The notes below the pieces were generated by a model. That model ran no database searches. It was not told the DNA's origin and saw only the letters and a list, made by a program, of their open reading frames with translations. Of a stretch of 52,799 nt of DNA, positions 7,189-14,201 are shown in pieces. The position numbers and the translations under genes are program-made. This DNA is from Eubacterium sp. (lineage in GTDB: Bacteria; Bacillota; Clostridia; Peptostreptococcales; Anaerovoracaceae), in the NCBI GenBank assembly GCA_021769965.1, contig JAETRU010000021.1:1-52799 (forward strand), given 5' to 3'. Each line of letters opens with the position of its first letter. The first letter of the stretch is position 1.

Positions 7189-8751
7189 TCACTGGCGAGA
7201 AAAGTCCACAACCGGGTAAAAATCAAGGCTGAAAGCGGTTTCTTTACCCGGTCCTTTTTCTTTTTTGATATAGTCAATTCTCTTAAAAATGCTCTTCAGA
7301 AGCATATTTTTCTCCTCATTGGTACTGCAGCTTCCGTAAGCGTCCTGTACGTGTTTCACCCGTTTTATAAATTCTTCTGTGCTCATCTGTGCGGCCTGAT
7401 CCTGATGGCGGGCAATCAGGTTTTCTATGTGCTGCTGCACCTCTTCGATGCGGCCGGCCAGATTTTTGTTTCGCTCAATGAAGGTATTCTCGTCATAGAT
7501 ACCGCGCTCCAGAAAATCAAAGAGTTTTCCTTTCTGGGATTCCAGCGTGGCGCGCTCGTTTTTCAGGCGCTCTAAATCTTCCTCAAAGGTATCAGTATCT
7601 TTTGTATTTTTCTCCAGCTTCAGGATGTAATTATCAGTCCATGCCTGTAGGGCGTCGATGACGGCGTCTTCCACCAGGTCAAAGCGGCTTGAGATGTTCT
7701 CACAGCGGACCGTGTTGCAGACAAGGCGGTAACGGTCGGTTCCTTTATTATCCTTCTGCCGGCGCATGGTGTGCCCGCAGCACTTACAGCAGACAATACC
7801 TGCCAGCGGGTTCTGCAGGCTGCCGGCGGCAAGATTGTTGGGCCGTACCGCGCGGGTAGAGCGGACGGCCTGCGCGGCGTCAAAAAGCTCCTGCGGAATG
7901 ATCGGATCATGCAGACCGCGCTTCAGAATCATATCAGGCCCGCCCTTAATTCTCTTTTTTACGACATGGCCGTTTTCAATCTGTTTGACCTCCGGACGCT
8001 TGCCCCATGTTACATACCCGGCATAGACAGGATTTTTCAGGATATCCCGAATAGAGGACGGAGAGAACTTTTCGCCCCGCCGGTTGCGGTATCCGCGCTC
8101 ATCGAGGCGGATTGCAATGGTATAGGAGCCGACGTGTTCATTTGCGTACCATTGGTACATCAAAAGCACGGCCGCGGCTTCTTCCTCAAGAGGTTTCAGC
8201 GTGTAGCCTTTGTCATTTGCGATTTTTATTCGCTCATAGCCGTAAGGCGCATCACCGTAGATCCATTTGCCTTCCATGGTGGAGATCTTTCTGCCGTCCT
8301 GGATCCTGCGATTGATGGTGGCATATTCTCGGCGGCTCATGAAGAGGCCAAACTCGAAGTATTCCATGTCGGAAGGGTTCGCCGGGTCATAGATTTTCAG
8401 CGGCGTGATAATCTTGGTACCGGAGATTGTAAAAGCCCTGGCAATGATGCCCTGATCCAGCGTGTCGCCGCGGGCAAGCCTTTCTACTTCTACCACAAGA
8501 ACGCCCTTCCATTTGCCTTGTTCCACATCGTGGATCAGCTTCTTGACTTCCGGGCGGGCGTCGATAGATTCACCGGAAACGATTTCCCGGTAAACCTGGC
8601 CAATATTCAAATTCATTTTCTTGGCGAGATCCATCAGTCGGCGCTCATGGCGCAGCAGGGTGTCGCCTTCGCCGTGCAGCTCCGCTTCCATGTCCTCGCG
8701 GGACTTACGGAGGTAGATGGAGTATAGGCCAGATTCCAGATTGGTGTACAT
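7189..8751 (-). CDS. Large serine integrase
   Basis: 520 residues. The N-terminal resolvase domain carries the catalytic serine in YLRKSRED (Ser17) and downstream VEVERLARGD. The Recombinase domain spans about 165-275 (ERGYRNRRGEKFSPSSIRDILKNPVYAGY). A zinc ribbon follows with CCKCC...C...C (about 315-350), then a coiled coil (about 375-450). This is the full architecture of phiC31/A118-type integrases, which recombine short attP and attB sites directionally. The start is at 8751 with GAGGGACGATA upstream. The gene lies at the left end next to attL, transcribed outward toward it. Confidence 0.97.
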   Translation of the reverse strand: MYTNLESGLYSIYLRKSREDMEAELHGEGDTLLRHERRLMDLAKKMNLNIGQVYREIVSGESIDARPEVKKLIHDVEQGKWKGVLVVEVERLARGDTLDQGIIARAFTISGTKIITPLKIYDPANPSDMEYFEFGLFMSRREYATINRRIQDGRKISTMEGKWIYGDAPYGYERIKIANDKGYTLKPLEEEAAAVLLMYQWYANEHVGSYTIAIRLDERGYRNRRGEKFSPSSIRDILKNPVYAGYVTWGKRPEVKQIENGHVVKKRIKGGPDMILKRGLHDPIIPQELFDAAQAVRSTRAVRPNNLAAGSLQNPLAGIVCCKCCGHTMRRQKDNKGTDRYRLVCNTVRCENISSRFDLVEDAVIDALQAWTDNYILKLEKNTKDTDTFEEDLERLKNERATLESQKGKLFDFLERGIYDENTFIERNKNLAGRIEEVQQHIENLIARHQDQAAQMSTEEFIKRVKHVQDAYGSCSTNEEKNMLLKSIFKRIDYIKKEKGPGKETAFSLDFYPVVDFSRQ

Positions 8752-8813
8752 TATCGTCCCTCCTATTAGGGCAATATTCCCTTGAATTTTATGTGAAAGT
8801 TACGTAATATTGC

Positions 8814-8842
8814 TTGAGTTTTTGAGTAAAATATGTTATCAT
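8814..8842 (+). promoter_or_regulatory. Plus-strand promoter in the int-abi gap
   Basis: TTGAGT (8814-8819), a 17-bp spacer and TATCAT (8837-8842). No plus-strand ORF follows; instead there are three hairpins, the last terminator-like. It is therefore assigned to a candidate small RNA. Confidence 0.5.
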
Positions 8843-8848
8843 GACATC

Positions 8849-8975
8849 AATCGAAGAGGAACTTCGAGGTCAATGATTATTAAAAGGATGTATGAGTAAT
8901 ATCCTTAAAAGTTAATTGTCGAGAAAAGCCGATGATGTTTCTGGTGTGTACCAGAAAATGTTCGTCGGCTTTTCC
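8849..8975 (+). ncRNA. Candidate small RNA between integrase and Abi genes
   Basis: Downstream of a consensus-like promoter, about 126 nt could fold into: TCGAAG/CTTCGA (8851-8867), AAGGAT/ATCCTT (8884-8906), and a long bipartite hairpin with outer stem GAAAAGCCGA/TCGGCTTTTC (8923-8932, 8965-8974) and perfect inner stem TTTCTGGT/ACCAGAAA (8938-8957). The last ends in CTTTTCC like an intrinsic terminator. No peptide of note is encoded. The same hairpin can end the minus-strand Abi transcript, so a pure terminator role is the simpler alternative for the last element. Confidence 0.4.
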
Positions 8976-8979
8976 ATTT

Positions 8980-9876
8980 CTAGCTATATTCTTCATTGAG
9001 ATAAGATAGAATAGCCGTCCAGTCTTTGCGAAATCCATAATATTTAATATCAACAAACCTGTACTTTTGTTGCAAATCTGCAAAGGATGTCATGAATGTC
9101 GCTGAGAAATCGTTTGAAATGCGGTCGAGAATAACCACAGGGAAGAACAACTTCTTCCCAACGGCATCGTTATCGTAACCACATTCTTTAGTGAGGAATT
9201 CAAAATCAAAGCGGGGAAATCGCATTGCATTTGGTAGCCCACGGTTAAAAAGTCGAGAATGGTGCGCACAAAGGTTTCGCACGACAACAAGTCCTTCGAG
9301 CCAGTTTTCAATATATGTATATCTGATTCCATGAAAATAAGTTGAACATATATTTTTCTTTATTTTGACATCTAGTGAGGCGAAAAAACGGGAAAGAGCG
9401 CCGAATGACAGGGTTTCGACAATAACCCAAACAGGCAGTTCGCCTTTGTATTTTCTATTATGATGCTTAATAAACGCTTCATTTTTATTATCGGATAAGG
9501 CTCTTGTTAATTCATCAGTAAATCGGTTGTAGTGTTCTTCGCTTACAAAAAAACTCGGATTAAGATATGCTTTAGGATCCAACTGGCCTAAAGTGTAGGC
9601 GATTTGAGTACGAAGGGAGATTTCTAAATCTTCCAACCAGTTTAGCATAATTGCTTTTAAATCATGATCGAAGTTATAAATAGACATAATGTCATCAAAA
9701 TGAACATTCGGGTTAAATTTTTCGTTGCGCCTCAGCGTCAATGAGTAACCAGAAAGACGGTAATAATTCAGTTTCGATAGCATTTTAAGTGCAGCGGTAT
9801 CATCATCAATAATAAGCCCTCTCTCTTTCAGCAGATTTAATTGTTGATCAAGCGTTAAAAAAGGTTTCAAATCCAT
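8980..9876 (-). CDS. Abi_2-family abortive infection protein (AbiD/AbiF type)
   Basis: 298 residues from ATG 9876, which has AGGAG at good spacing; an in-frame ATG eight codons upstream has none. The N-terminal block LTLDQQLNLLKERGL...KLNYYRLSGYSL is the hallmark of Abi_2. The HEPN-type RNase motif R-X4-H occurs in VVVRNLCAHHSRLFNR (about residues 205-220). Family members block infection by other phages, probably by RNA cleavage. In this prophage it would protect the lysogen. A strong promoter and a structured leader RNA precede it (separate entries). The coding sequence is AT-rich compared with the late genes, in keeping with cargo acquisition. Confidence 0.9.
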   Translation of the reverse strand: MDLKPFLTLDQQLNLLKERGLIIDDDTAALKMLSKLNYYRLSGYSLTLRRNEKFNPNVHFDDIMSIYNFDHDLKAIMLNWLEDLEISLRTQIAYTLGQLDPKAYLNPSFFVSEEHYNRFTDELTRALSDNKNEAFIKHHNRKYKGELPVWVIVETLSFGALSRFFASLDVKIKKNICSTYFHGIRYTYIENWLEGLVVVRNLCAHHSRLFNRGLPNAMRFPRFDFEFLTKECGYDNDAVGKKLFFPVVILDRISNDFSATFMTSFADLQQKYRFVDIKYYGFRKDWTAILSYLNEEYS

Positions 9877-9903
9877 AAGTACATCTCCTACAAAAAACAA
9901 AAG

Positions 9904-9955
9904 GCCCGTCGAATTTATGCATGCTACACATAGTGTAGTAGAGGCCCGACGGGAA
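9904..9955 (-). ncRNA. Structured leader RNA upstream of the Abi_2 gene (AbiF-RNA-like)
   Basis: Transcription on the minus strand would start just before this element. The outer stem CCCGTCG/CGACGGG (9947-9953 with 9905-9911) encloses an inner hairpin CTACAC-TAT-GTGTAG (9924-9938). The 3' strand of the outer stem is followed by CCTTTTGTTTTTT, so it can end as an intrinsic terminator, leaving a roughly 60-nt RNA, with read-through into the gene 28 bp on. As I recall, Rfam lists an AbiF RNA motif upstream of Abi_2 genes; match to that motif is not verified here. Confidence 0.6.
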
Positions 9956-9966
9956 CTATTAATATT

Positions 9967-9995
9967 ATAATACGCTATCCCGCCTTTTATGTCAA
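9967..9995 (-). promoter_or_regulatory. Promoter of the AbiF-like RNA/Abi_2 unit
   Basis: Minus-strand -35 TTGACA (9990-9995), exactly 17 bp, -10 TATTAT (9967-9972). The predicted start lies about 7 bp downstream, immediately before the leader hairpin. This is among the strongest promoters in the window, and it is independent of the CI-like switch, so the unit should be expressed in the lysogen. Confidence 0.65.
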
Positions 9996-10052
9996 CATTT
10001 TTTTGTGAAACATATTATATTCCTAAAAATGTTTCACACGAAGAATTGTTCA

Positions 10053-10178
10053 TCCATTTTGCTGACGTCAACAAAATGGCACTTTTCGAAGTTGCTATTT
10101 CAACTGGGGGACAATTTGTCACCAATTACAACAATATATCTAATATCCCATGATAGGCAAGACTTTATGCTTGCCTAG
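10053..10178. other. Inverted repeats downstream of the BRCT gene
   Basis: The 9996-10217 gap has no gene. It holds CCATTTTG/CAAAATGG (10053-10078) around a TGACGTCA palindrome, GACAATTTGTC (about 10109-10119), and TAGGCAAG/CTTGCCTA (about 10154-10177). The last is a plausible terminator for the minus-strand BRCT gene; the first two have no obvious role and could be protein-binding sites. Confidence 0.4.
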
Positions 10179-10217
10179 TTTGCTTCCTACTGTCGAGAAA
10201 AATTGGTTTTGTACAGC

Positions 10218-11117
10218 TTATAAATCTTCTAAAATATCCCAAAAATCCACTTCGTTAATTATCTTGATTTTTCCTCCGTTTTTTCTCAGATTAACGGCTT
10301 GTTCAATTTTCCTTCCGTAGCAGGAATAAGCCCAGCAAGGGTTACCGGAGTTACCAACAATCAAGTAATTAGTGCCTTTAGTAACTCTGTCAATATATTT
10401 TCCGCCGCAATTCTCCACGATGGCAGCAATGTCATTTCTGGAGGCGCGATCGGATTTTCCGGTAAAACAGAATGTTGATCCGTCAAAATTAATCTCTTGA
10501 CAAATAGAGCAAACTCCGCTGATAGAATATTTGGACTGTAACTCCTTTAAGACATTTTCGTTTATATTATATGACATGGTTGTATCGATAAATTCGCCGA
10601 TAAAGGCCATGAGCGTTTCCCGTTCTTCCTGAGAAATTACGCCGTCTAAAAGAATAGCGGAAATTAGGCTTTCTAACTCATCAAAAGGATAACAGCCCTC
10701 TAGGAAATCATTGGCAGCGATCCAAGTCTGCAGATGTCGAATTTCGCTATCAGATAACTCTCCATCAGCCATGATTCCGTGCAGCATGCCCATAAGGAAC
10801 TGAAGAGATGATGTTGTAAGATCATAATACTGATCAACAGATATAAAATTGTTACAGAGCCAAATAATATCTTCGGACTCGTCAGTGGTTATGACACCAT
10901 CCTGATAGGCGGATTTAATCATAGGAATCAATTCGTTAAAAGGGTGCCTGTTTTCTAAATGCTGGTGCAGCACACACCAATTTGCCAGTTCGTTGATTTC
11001 ATCTTCACTGATTTTCATATCGGTTGTGATACCAGCAACGATTCCACTCAATGTATTAACTGCTTTGTGCAGTTCTGCAGGACCAGTAAATTTACGATAT
11101 TCATTAATTTCTTTCAT
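10218..11117 (-). CDS. BRCT-domain protein with TerB-like repeats
   Basis: 299 residues from ATG 11117 (AAGGAGA, 8-nt spacing; the ATG two codons earlier is too close). The C-terminal BRCT domain (about 215-299) is clear: STFCFTGKSDRASRNDIAAIVENCGGKY...VTKGTNYLIVG, as in NAD-dependent DNA ligases. The N-terminal 200 residues hold two or three repeats of an acidic helical unit (DGVITTDESEDI, DGELSDSEIRHL, DGVISQEERETL) that resembles TerB/EF-hand-like bundles. It follows the repressor gene in what looks like one minus-strand operon. BRCT domains bind phosphoproteins or DNA ends; the function here is unknown. Confidence 0.8.
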   Translation of the reverse strand: MKEINEYRKFTGPAELHKAVNTLSGIVAGITTDMKISEDEINELANWCVLHQHLENRHPFNELIPMIKSAYQDGVITTDESEDIIWLCNNFISVDQYYDLTTSSLQFLMGMLHGIMADGELSDSEIRHLQTWIAANDFLEGCYPFDELESLISAILLDGVISQEERETLMAFIGEFIDTTMSYNINENVLKELQSKYSISGVCSICQEINFDGSTFCFTGKSDRASRNDIAAIVENCGGKYIDRVTKGTNYLIVGNSGNPCWAYSCYGRKIEQAVNLRKNGGKIKIINEVDFWDILEDL

Positions 11118-11141
11118 CTTCATTCTCCTTATTATCTATAG

Positions 11142-11519
11142 TTATTTCGCTTCCAGTAATCCATTCTGATCACTTTTTATATATTTCCCTGTATCTACAA
11201 GGTCATCAGCATACTCTGAGAGTTTCGCCTGTCCTTCAGCATTTAGCTGGCGGTAGTTATTCAGCAGATGACGCTCGGCATCAGTCAGGTCAGAAAAGTT
11301 ATCGACTTCCGACCTGTCAGTTGTCCAGCCCATAAGATAAGCCTCGCTGGTTCTCAGAGCTGTAGCTATTGGTGTGAGCTTATCCACACCCATATTTGAA
11401 ATGTAATTTGACTCATACCTATAAACAGTAGCGGCGGAAACGCCCATTCTATCTGCGACTTCTTCTGCAGATAGACCCAACTCTTTTCTACGAGCCTTTA
11501 TTCTTTTTCCAATATCCAT
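11142..11519 (-). CDS. CI-like XRE-family phage repressor
   Basis: 125 residues. The N-terminal helix-turn-helix MDIGKRIKARRKELGLSAEEVADRMGVSAATVYRYES is a classical XRE domain; the C-terminal half (ADDLVDTGKYIKSDQNG) is a short oligomerisation region. It has no LexA-type peptidase signature (no S24 domain), so induction is not by self-cleavage. It faces the Cro-like gene across a 163-bp gap containing four operators, and AGGAGATGTGAAAT precedes the ATG. It is the probable keeper of lysogeny. Confidence 0.88.
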   Translation of the reverse strand: MDIGKRIKARRKELGLSAEEVADRMGVSAATVYRYESNYISNMGVDKLTPIATALRTSEAYLMGWTTDRSEVDNFSDLTDAERHLLNNYRQLNAEGQAKLSEYADDLVDTGKYIKSDQNGLLEAK

Positions 11520-11548
11520 ATTTCACATCTCCTGATTGATTTATTTAT

Positions 11549-11577
11549 AATATACAACACAACTAGCAAATTTGCAA
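11549..11577 (-). promoter_or_regulatory. Leftward promoter of the repressor operon (PRM-like)
   Basis: Minus-strand -35 TTGCAA (11572-11577), 17-bp spacer, -10 TATATT (11549-11554). The -35 lies inside operator O1 (11562-11579), so the repressor can control its own synthesis. Confidence 0.6.
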
Positions 11578-11670
11578 GTGGAAAATAGAAAAACTTACGT
11601 ATTTGCAAAAATATGTTGACAACTAGCACGAATGAGAGTAATATAAAATAAAACTCGCATAAACGCAAGA
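11562..11670. promoter_or_regulatory. Four phased 18-bp operators of the lysogeny switch
   Basis: Near-dyad 18-mers begin at 11562 (ACTAGCAAATTTGCAAGT), 11593 (ACTTACGTATTTGCAAAA), 11622 (ACTAGCACGAATGAGAGT) and 11653 (ACTCGCATAAACGCAAGA). Offsets are 31, 29 and 31 bp, three helical turns. O1 is a palindrome with one mismatched pair; the others are half-strong. A fifth copy, ACTCGCGTAAATGCTAGA, overlaps the cro-like stop codon (11883-11900). CI-like and Cro-like proteins are the expected ligands. Confidence 0.75.
11616..11644 (+). promoter_or_regulatory. Rightward early promoter (PR-like)
   Basis: -35 TTGACA (11616-11621), 17-bp spacer, -10 TAATAT (11639-11644). Operator O3 (11622-11639) fills exactly the spacer, so its occupancy would shut off the Cro-like gene and the early genes behind it. 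Confidence 0.7.
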
Positions 11671-11682
11671 AAGGAGTAGAAA

Positions 11683-11892
11683 ATGAATACGGAAAAGTTA
11701 CTTGATGCAGTAAAAAAGGCTGGATATGAAAACAAAACTTTTGCTGAAGAACTGGGAATAGCTGAATCGACGCTTTATAGAAAGTTGAAAAAGAAGAGTT
11801 TTTCGGTGGATGAGGCTCAGAGAATTAGCAAGCTGTTAAAGTTGGATGCAAATGAAGCTTATGAAATTTTTTTTGGAAGAAAACTCGCGTAA
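11683..11892 (+). CDS. Cro-like small XRE regulator
   Basis: 69 residues, almost entirely a helix-turn-helix: FAEELGIAESTLYRKLKKKSFSVDEAQRISKLL. GAAAGGAGTAGAAA precedes the ATG. First plus-strand gene from the PR-like promoter, opposite the CI-like repressor: the Cro position. Its stop codon lies inside a fifth operator-like 18-mer. Confidence 0.85.
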   Translation: MNTEKLLDAVKKAGYENKTFAEELGIAESTLYRKLKKKSFSVDEAQRISKLLKLDANEAYEIFFGRKLA

Positions 11893-11932
11893 ATGCTAGA
11901 AATGATGAAGAGGGAGGTGAAGAGGTGAGCCG

Positions 11933-12127
11933 ATGGAAGTTTGGATAGTATGCATGGTGGTTTATTTAGGGATATTCATGATATTCAGTAAAGAATATTA
12001 CAGGCATGACCTTAAAAATAACAAAAAAGCTGCAAAACAGAAAATACGGAACATGCGGTGCAGCTTCTTTGTAGGATGGATAATAGCAATGATTGTAATA
12101 ATCATCAGAATGCCAGGAAGCTGGTAG
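11933..12127 (+). CDS. Small two-helix membrane protein
   Basis: 64 residues: transmembrane helix 1 about residues 3-19, a basic loop (HDLKNNKKAAKQKIR), helix 2 about 45-58. AGGGAGGTGAAGAGGTGAGCCG upstream supports the start. Unknown function; early operon position suggests a phage accessory or superinfection protein. Confidence 0.6.
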   Translation: MEVWIVCMVVYLGIFMIFSKEYYRHDLKNNKKAAKQKIRNMRCSFFVGWIIAMIVIIIRMPGSW

Positions 12128-12161
12128 GTGCAAGAGAAAAGCAGAAAGGTTACTGCTGAAC

Positions 12162-12187
12162 ATGGAAGAACTCTTTACAAAAACAAG
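12162..12187 (+). repeat. Dispersed repeat, copy 1 of 3
   Basis: ATGGAAGAACTCTTTACAAA... encodes the start of a 12-codon frame (MEELFTKTRDAG) and recurs at 13348 and 14478. It is followed within 30 bp by the motif AGGGAGGTGAAA seen before several small genes here. The rest of the 12128-12311 gap contains no convincing gene. Confidence 0.5.
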
Positions 12188-12316
12188 AGATGCCGGATGA
12201 AAAGGGAGGTGAAAACCTCTGGTTAAAGCAATCTGAATTTCATAAGAGAACGCCCTCTGCGAGAAAATGGCATTAACGAGGGGAGGCGAAATATAAGACC
12301 TCACAAAATGTTGTTA

Positions 12317-12340
12317 AAGTGTGTCAAAGCAGGTATAATA
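12317..12340 (+). promoter_or_regulatory. Promoter of the DUF6338 gene
   Basis: TTGTTA, 17-bp spacer, TATAAT (12335-12340), followed by AGAGAGGAGACAAG and the ATG at 12371. A promoter of its own within the early operon suggests expression in the lysogen. Confidence 0.45.
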
Positions 12341-12370
12341 CATAATATAAGTGCCTAGAGAGGAGACAAG

Positions 12371-13072
12371 ATGGAAACTATTTTCTTGATTATCATATTC
12401 ATTGTTCCCGGACTGATGCATAAAGCATTAAAACAGGCATTGAATGTAAATGCAAAAAAGGAAAGTAAAGGAACGATTTATGAGCAGTTATTTTACATCG
12501 TTGTAAATAGTACTATAATATCAATAGCAACAGTATTTACAATGAAGAAACTTGGGATGATTGAATTTTTGCCTATAACTTTTGATGAGTTATTGTCAAA
12601 CATGAATACTTTGAAATATGTTAAAGATTTTGCAACATGTGGTGCGGTGATTACTGCAATTTGGTATATCATCAGCGAGGAAGGCTTAAAGCGTTGCTGG
12701 TTCTGGTTAAAAAATAAATACTTCTTAAGCAGATATAACGTAGAGCTCACCTCATTCAACGAAAGAACTGTATGGGAAGAAATCATGATGAACCAGAAAA
12801 AAGATGGAAGAAAGCCGCTAATTGCAATATATGATGCGGATAATTTTATCACGGCAGGATTTCTTGACGTGTTTGACCAAGGAGATTTTGACTCTACAGG
12901 GATGGGACTTGCCAGAACGAAAAAGGTGACGAAACTGTTAAAAGATGATAAGGAAAAATCCGCAGATGACAAACTCTTTGGAAAAATTATAGAAGAGTAC
13001 TATGACCCGAAAAGCGGGCGAAGAGTGGTTTTCTTTGACAGTGAGAAAGTATATGAGCACTGGGATAAATAA
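12371..13072 (+). CDS. DUF6338-family membrane protein
   Basis: 233 residues. Three hydrophobic segments in the N-terminal half (about 3-16, 38-55, 92-108), then a soluble domain rich in beta strands: KPLIAIYDADNFITAGFLDVF and GRRVVFFDSEKVYEHW. The pattern matches DUF6338, an uncharacterised family common in prophages and mobile islands of Bacillota. Its stop is directly adjacent to the stop of a convergent minus-strand mini-gene, an association typical for the family. Role unknown; lysogenic conversion is a reasonable guess. Confidence 0.75.
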   Translation: METIFLIIIFIVPGLMHKALKQALNVNAKKESKGTIYEQLFYIVVNSTIISIATVFTMKKLGMIEFLPITFDELLSNMNTLKYVKDFATCGAVITAIWYIISEEGLKRCWFWLKNKYFLSRYNVELTSFNERTVWEEIMMNQKKDGRKPLIAIYDADNFITAGFLDVFDQGDFDSTGMGLARTKKVTKLLKDDKEKSADDKLFGKIIEEYYDPKSGRRVVFFDSEKVYEHWDK

Positions 13073-13225
13073 TTAATCGGTATCAGGAGGTAGTTTACCT
13101 CCCGATTTCATGGCACGGTTTTCGGTATATTTAGTAGCTGATCTGGGTTTTTGGCTCGGCTCCTGCTTAGGTTGTTGTGATGGAGCCGGCGAAGACTTGG
13201 TTTGATTAGAAGTTTTGTCGCTCAT
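13073..13225 (-). CDS. Small Pro/Gln/Lys-rich protein next to DUF6338
   Basis: 50 residues (MSDKTSNQTK start, LPPDTD end), disordered, rich in Pro, Gln, Ser and Lys. AAAAGGAGAATTCTACT before the ATG is a strong ribosome binding site, which decides in favour of a real gene. It is convergent with the DUF6338 gene, the stops abutting at 13072/13073. Probably a partner of it; function unknown. Confidence 0.6.
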   Translation of the reverse strand: MSDKTSNQTKSSPAPSQQPKQEPSQKPRSATKYTENRAMKSGGKLPPDTD

Positions 13226-13347
13226 AGTAGAATTCTCCTTTTAGATCCCAGTGCTCAAATAGATTATAACAGAATATGACACACTTTGACACTATGAATT
13301 TACTTTCATAGTGTTTTTTAATGCAGAAATTCAGATTGTAAAGATGG

Positions 13348-13445
13348 AAGAGCTTTTTACAAAAACAAAAGACATAGAGTAAAGAAGACTATGAAAGGCT
13401 GTTTGAACAGGTGTAAACAAACCGGAGTGAAGAGGGAGGTGAAGT
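13348..13445 (+). repeat. Dispersed repeat, copy 2 of 3, with leader module
   Basis: ATGGAAGAGCTTTTTACAAA opens a 12-codon frame (MEELFTKTKDIE). About 20 bp on comes TTTGAACAGGTGTAAACAAA and GAAGAGGGAGGTGAAG, the same block found at 14516-14556. The pair shows that the leader before the 13448 gene and before the 14560 gene derive from one duplication. Confidence 0.6.
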
Positions 13446-13447
13446 TA

Positions 13448-13666
13448 ATGGCCATGATATCCATGAAAGAATATGCCAGGGAAATGGTAATAAAAAATTT
13501 GCTATCAGCTCATGAGCGAATAGCAAAAGAAGGGGATTCCAGAGAAATCATACGGATATCAAAATATGTACTCCGATTAACCCAGAACGGACAGGATAAA
13601 CTTTTCCAACTGAGGACGGAGGAAAAGGAAGGCAGAGCCAATGATCCACCAGAGAAAAGTAAGTAA
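13448..13666 (+). CDS. Hypothetical early phage protein
   Basis: 72 residues from ATG 13448, set by GAGGGAGGTGAAGTTA at ideal distance; an ORF opening at 13391 runs through the leader repeat. Mostly helical, charged (MAMISMKEYAREMVIKNLL...). No family recognised. Confidence 0.6.
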   Translation: MAMISMKEYAREMVIKNLLSAHERIAKEGDSREIIRISKYVLRLTQNGQDKLFQLRTEEKEGRANDPPEKSK

Positions 13667-13930
13667 GACATTACAGAGCTTTATCGCAGGCTTCTCGGTC
13701 TCTAACCCGATATATTGAAGAAGCCGTTTAGGGAGAAAAATAACGGTTTCGATCCAGTATAGAGGATTAAGGCTTTCGAAGGCGCGACGATGGTAGGTTC
13801 CTATGGCTTCATCGAAATAACCAATAATTGCTGAAGCCACATCAGCTCTGCGGGAGTCGAGGTTTTTGAAGAGAGGAAGTGAGTAACTATTGTTGGATAA
13901 AAAAGGACAGCTATAACTGTGGAGAAGATA
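13577..13930 (-). pseudogene. Fragment of a membrane protein gene (minus strand)
   Basis: The minus frame from about 13930 to the stop at 13577 reads like true protein: SRRADVASAIIGYFDEAIGT, ESLNPLYWIETVIFLPKRLL and a C-terminal helix about 20 residues long (LCNVLLTFLWWIIGSAFLFL). The motif NP-(L/F)-YWI followed by a hydrophobic stretch recalls a family of uncharacterised Bacillota membrane proteins. No start with a ribosome binding site is present (only a bare GTG at 13840), and it overlaps the convergent 13448 gene, so it looks like a 5'-truncated remnant. Confidence 0.4.
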
Positions 13931-13991
13931 GCTGCCCAGGAAGAATGCTACTTGTAAAAGAACTCAGAGATAAAGAGAGAGGTGAAAGCCG

Positions 13992-14201
13992 ATGCACATT
14001 TCAGAAGAAGCAGCTTATTGCTTGTGGAAACATTTGAAGAGTTTTCATTATCAGGCAATTGAAAGAAAAACAGCCGACTTTGGGAAACCGTGCTCAGACT
14101 GCAAGTATTGGTCGGACTGCAGAGGAAACTGGATCTCAAAAGTCGGCAATACAAAACCGTTAGATTTAGAATTTAGCGTGGTCCATCGGGAGCCGCAATA
14201 A
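13992..14201 (+). CDS. Small cysteine-containing early protein
   Basis: 69 residues. GAGAGAGGTGAAAGCCG precedes the ATG. The central CSDCKYWSDC could bind a metal ion. The 3' end overlaps a convergent minus-strand gene. No family assigned. Confidence 0.6.
   Translation: MHISEEAAYCLWKHLKSFHYQAIERKTADFGKPCSDCKYWSDCRGNWISKVGNTKPLDLEFSVVHREPQ

Noticed and set aside
7771-8727. 318-codon plus-strand ORF opposite the integrase
   Set aside because: Complete shadow of the integrase gene; no start signal and an unlikely composition.
13879-14037. GTG-initiated Cys-containing ORF (VSNYCWIKKD...)
   Set aside because: Overlaps the better supported 13992 gene by 46 bp in another frame and lacks a properly spaced ribosome binding site; kept open only as a remote possibility.
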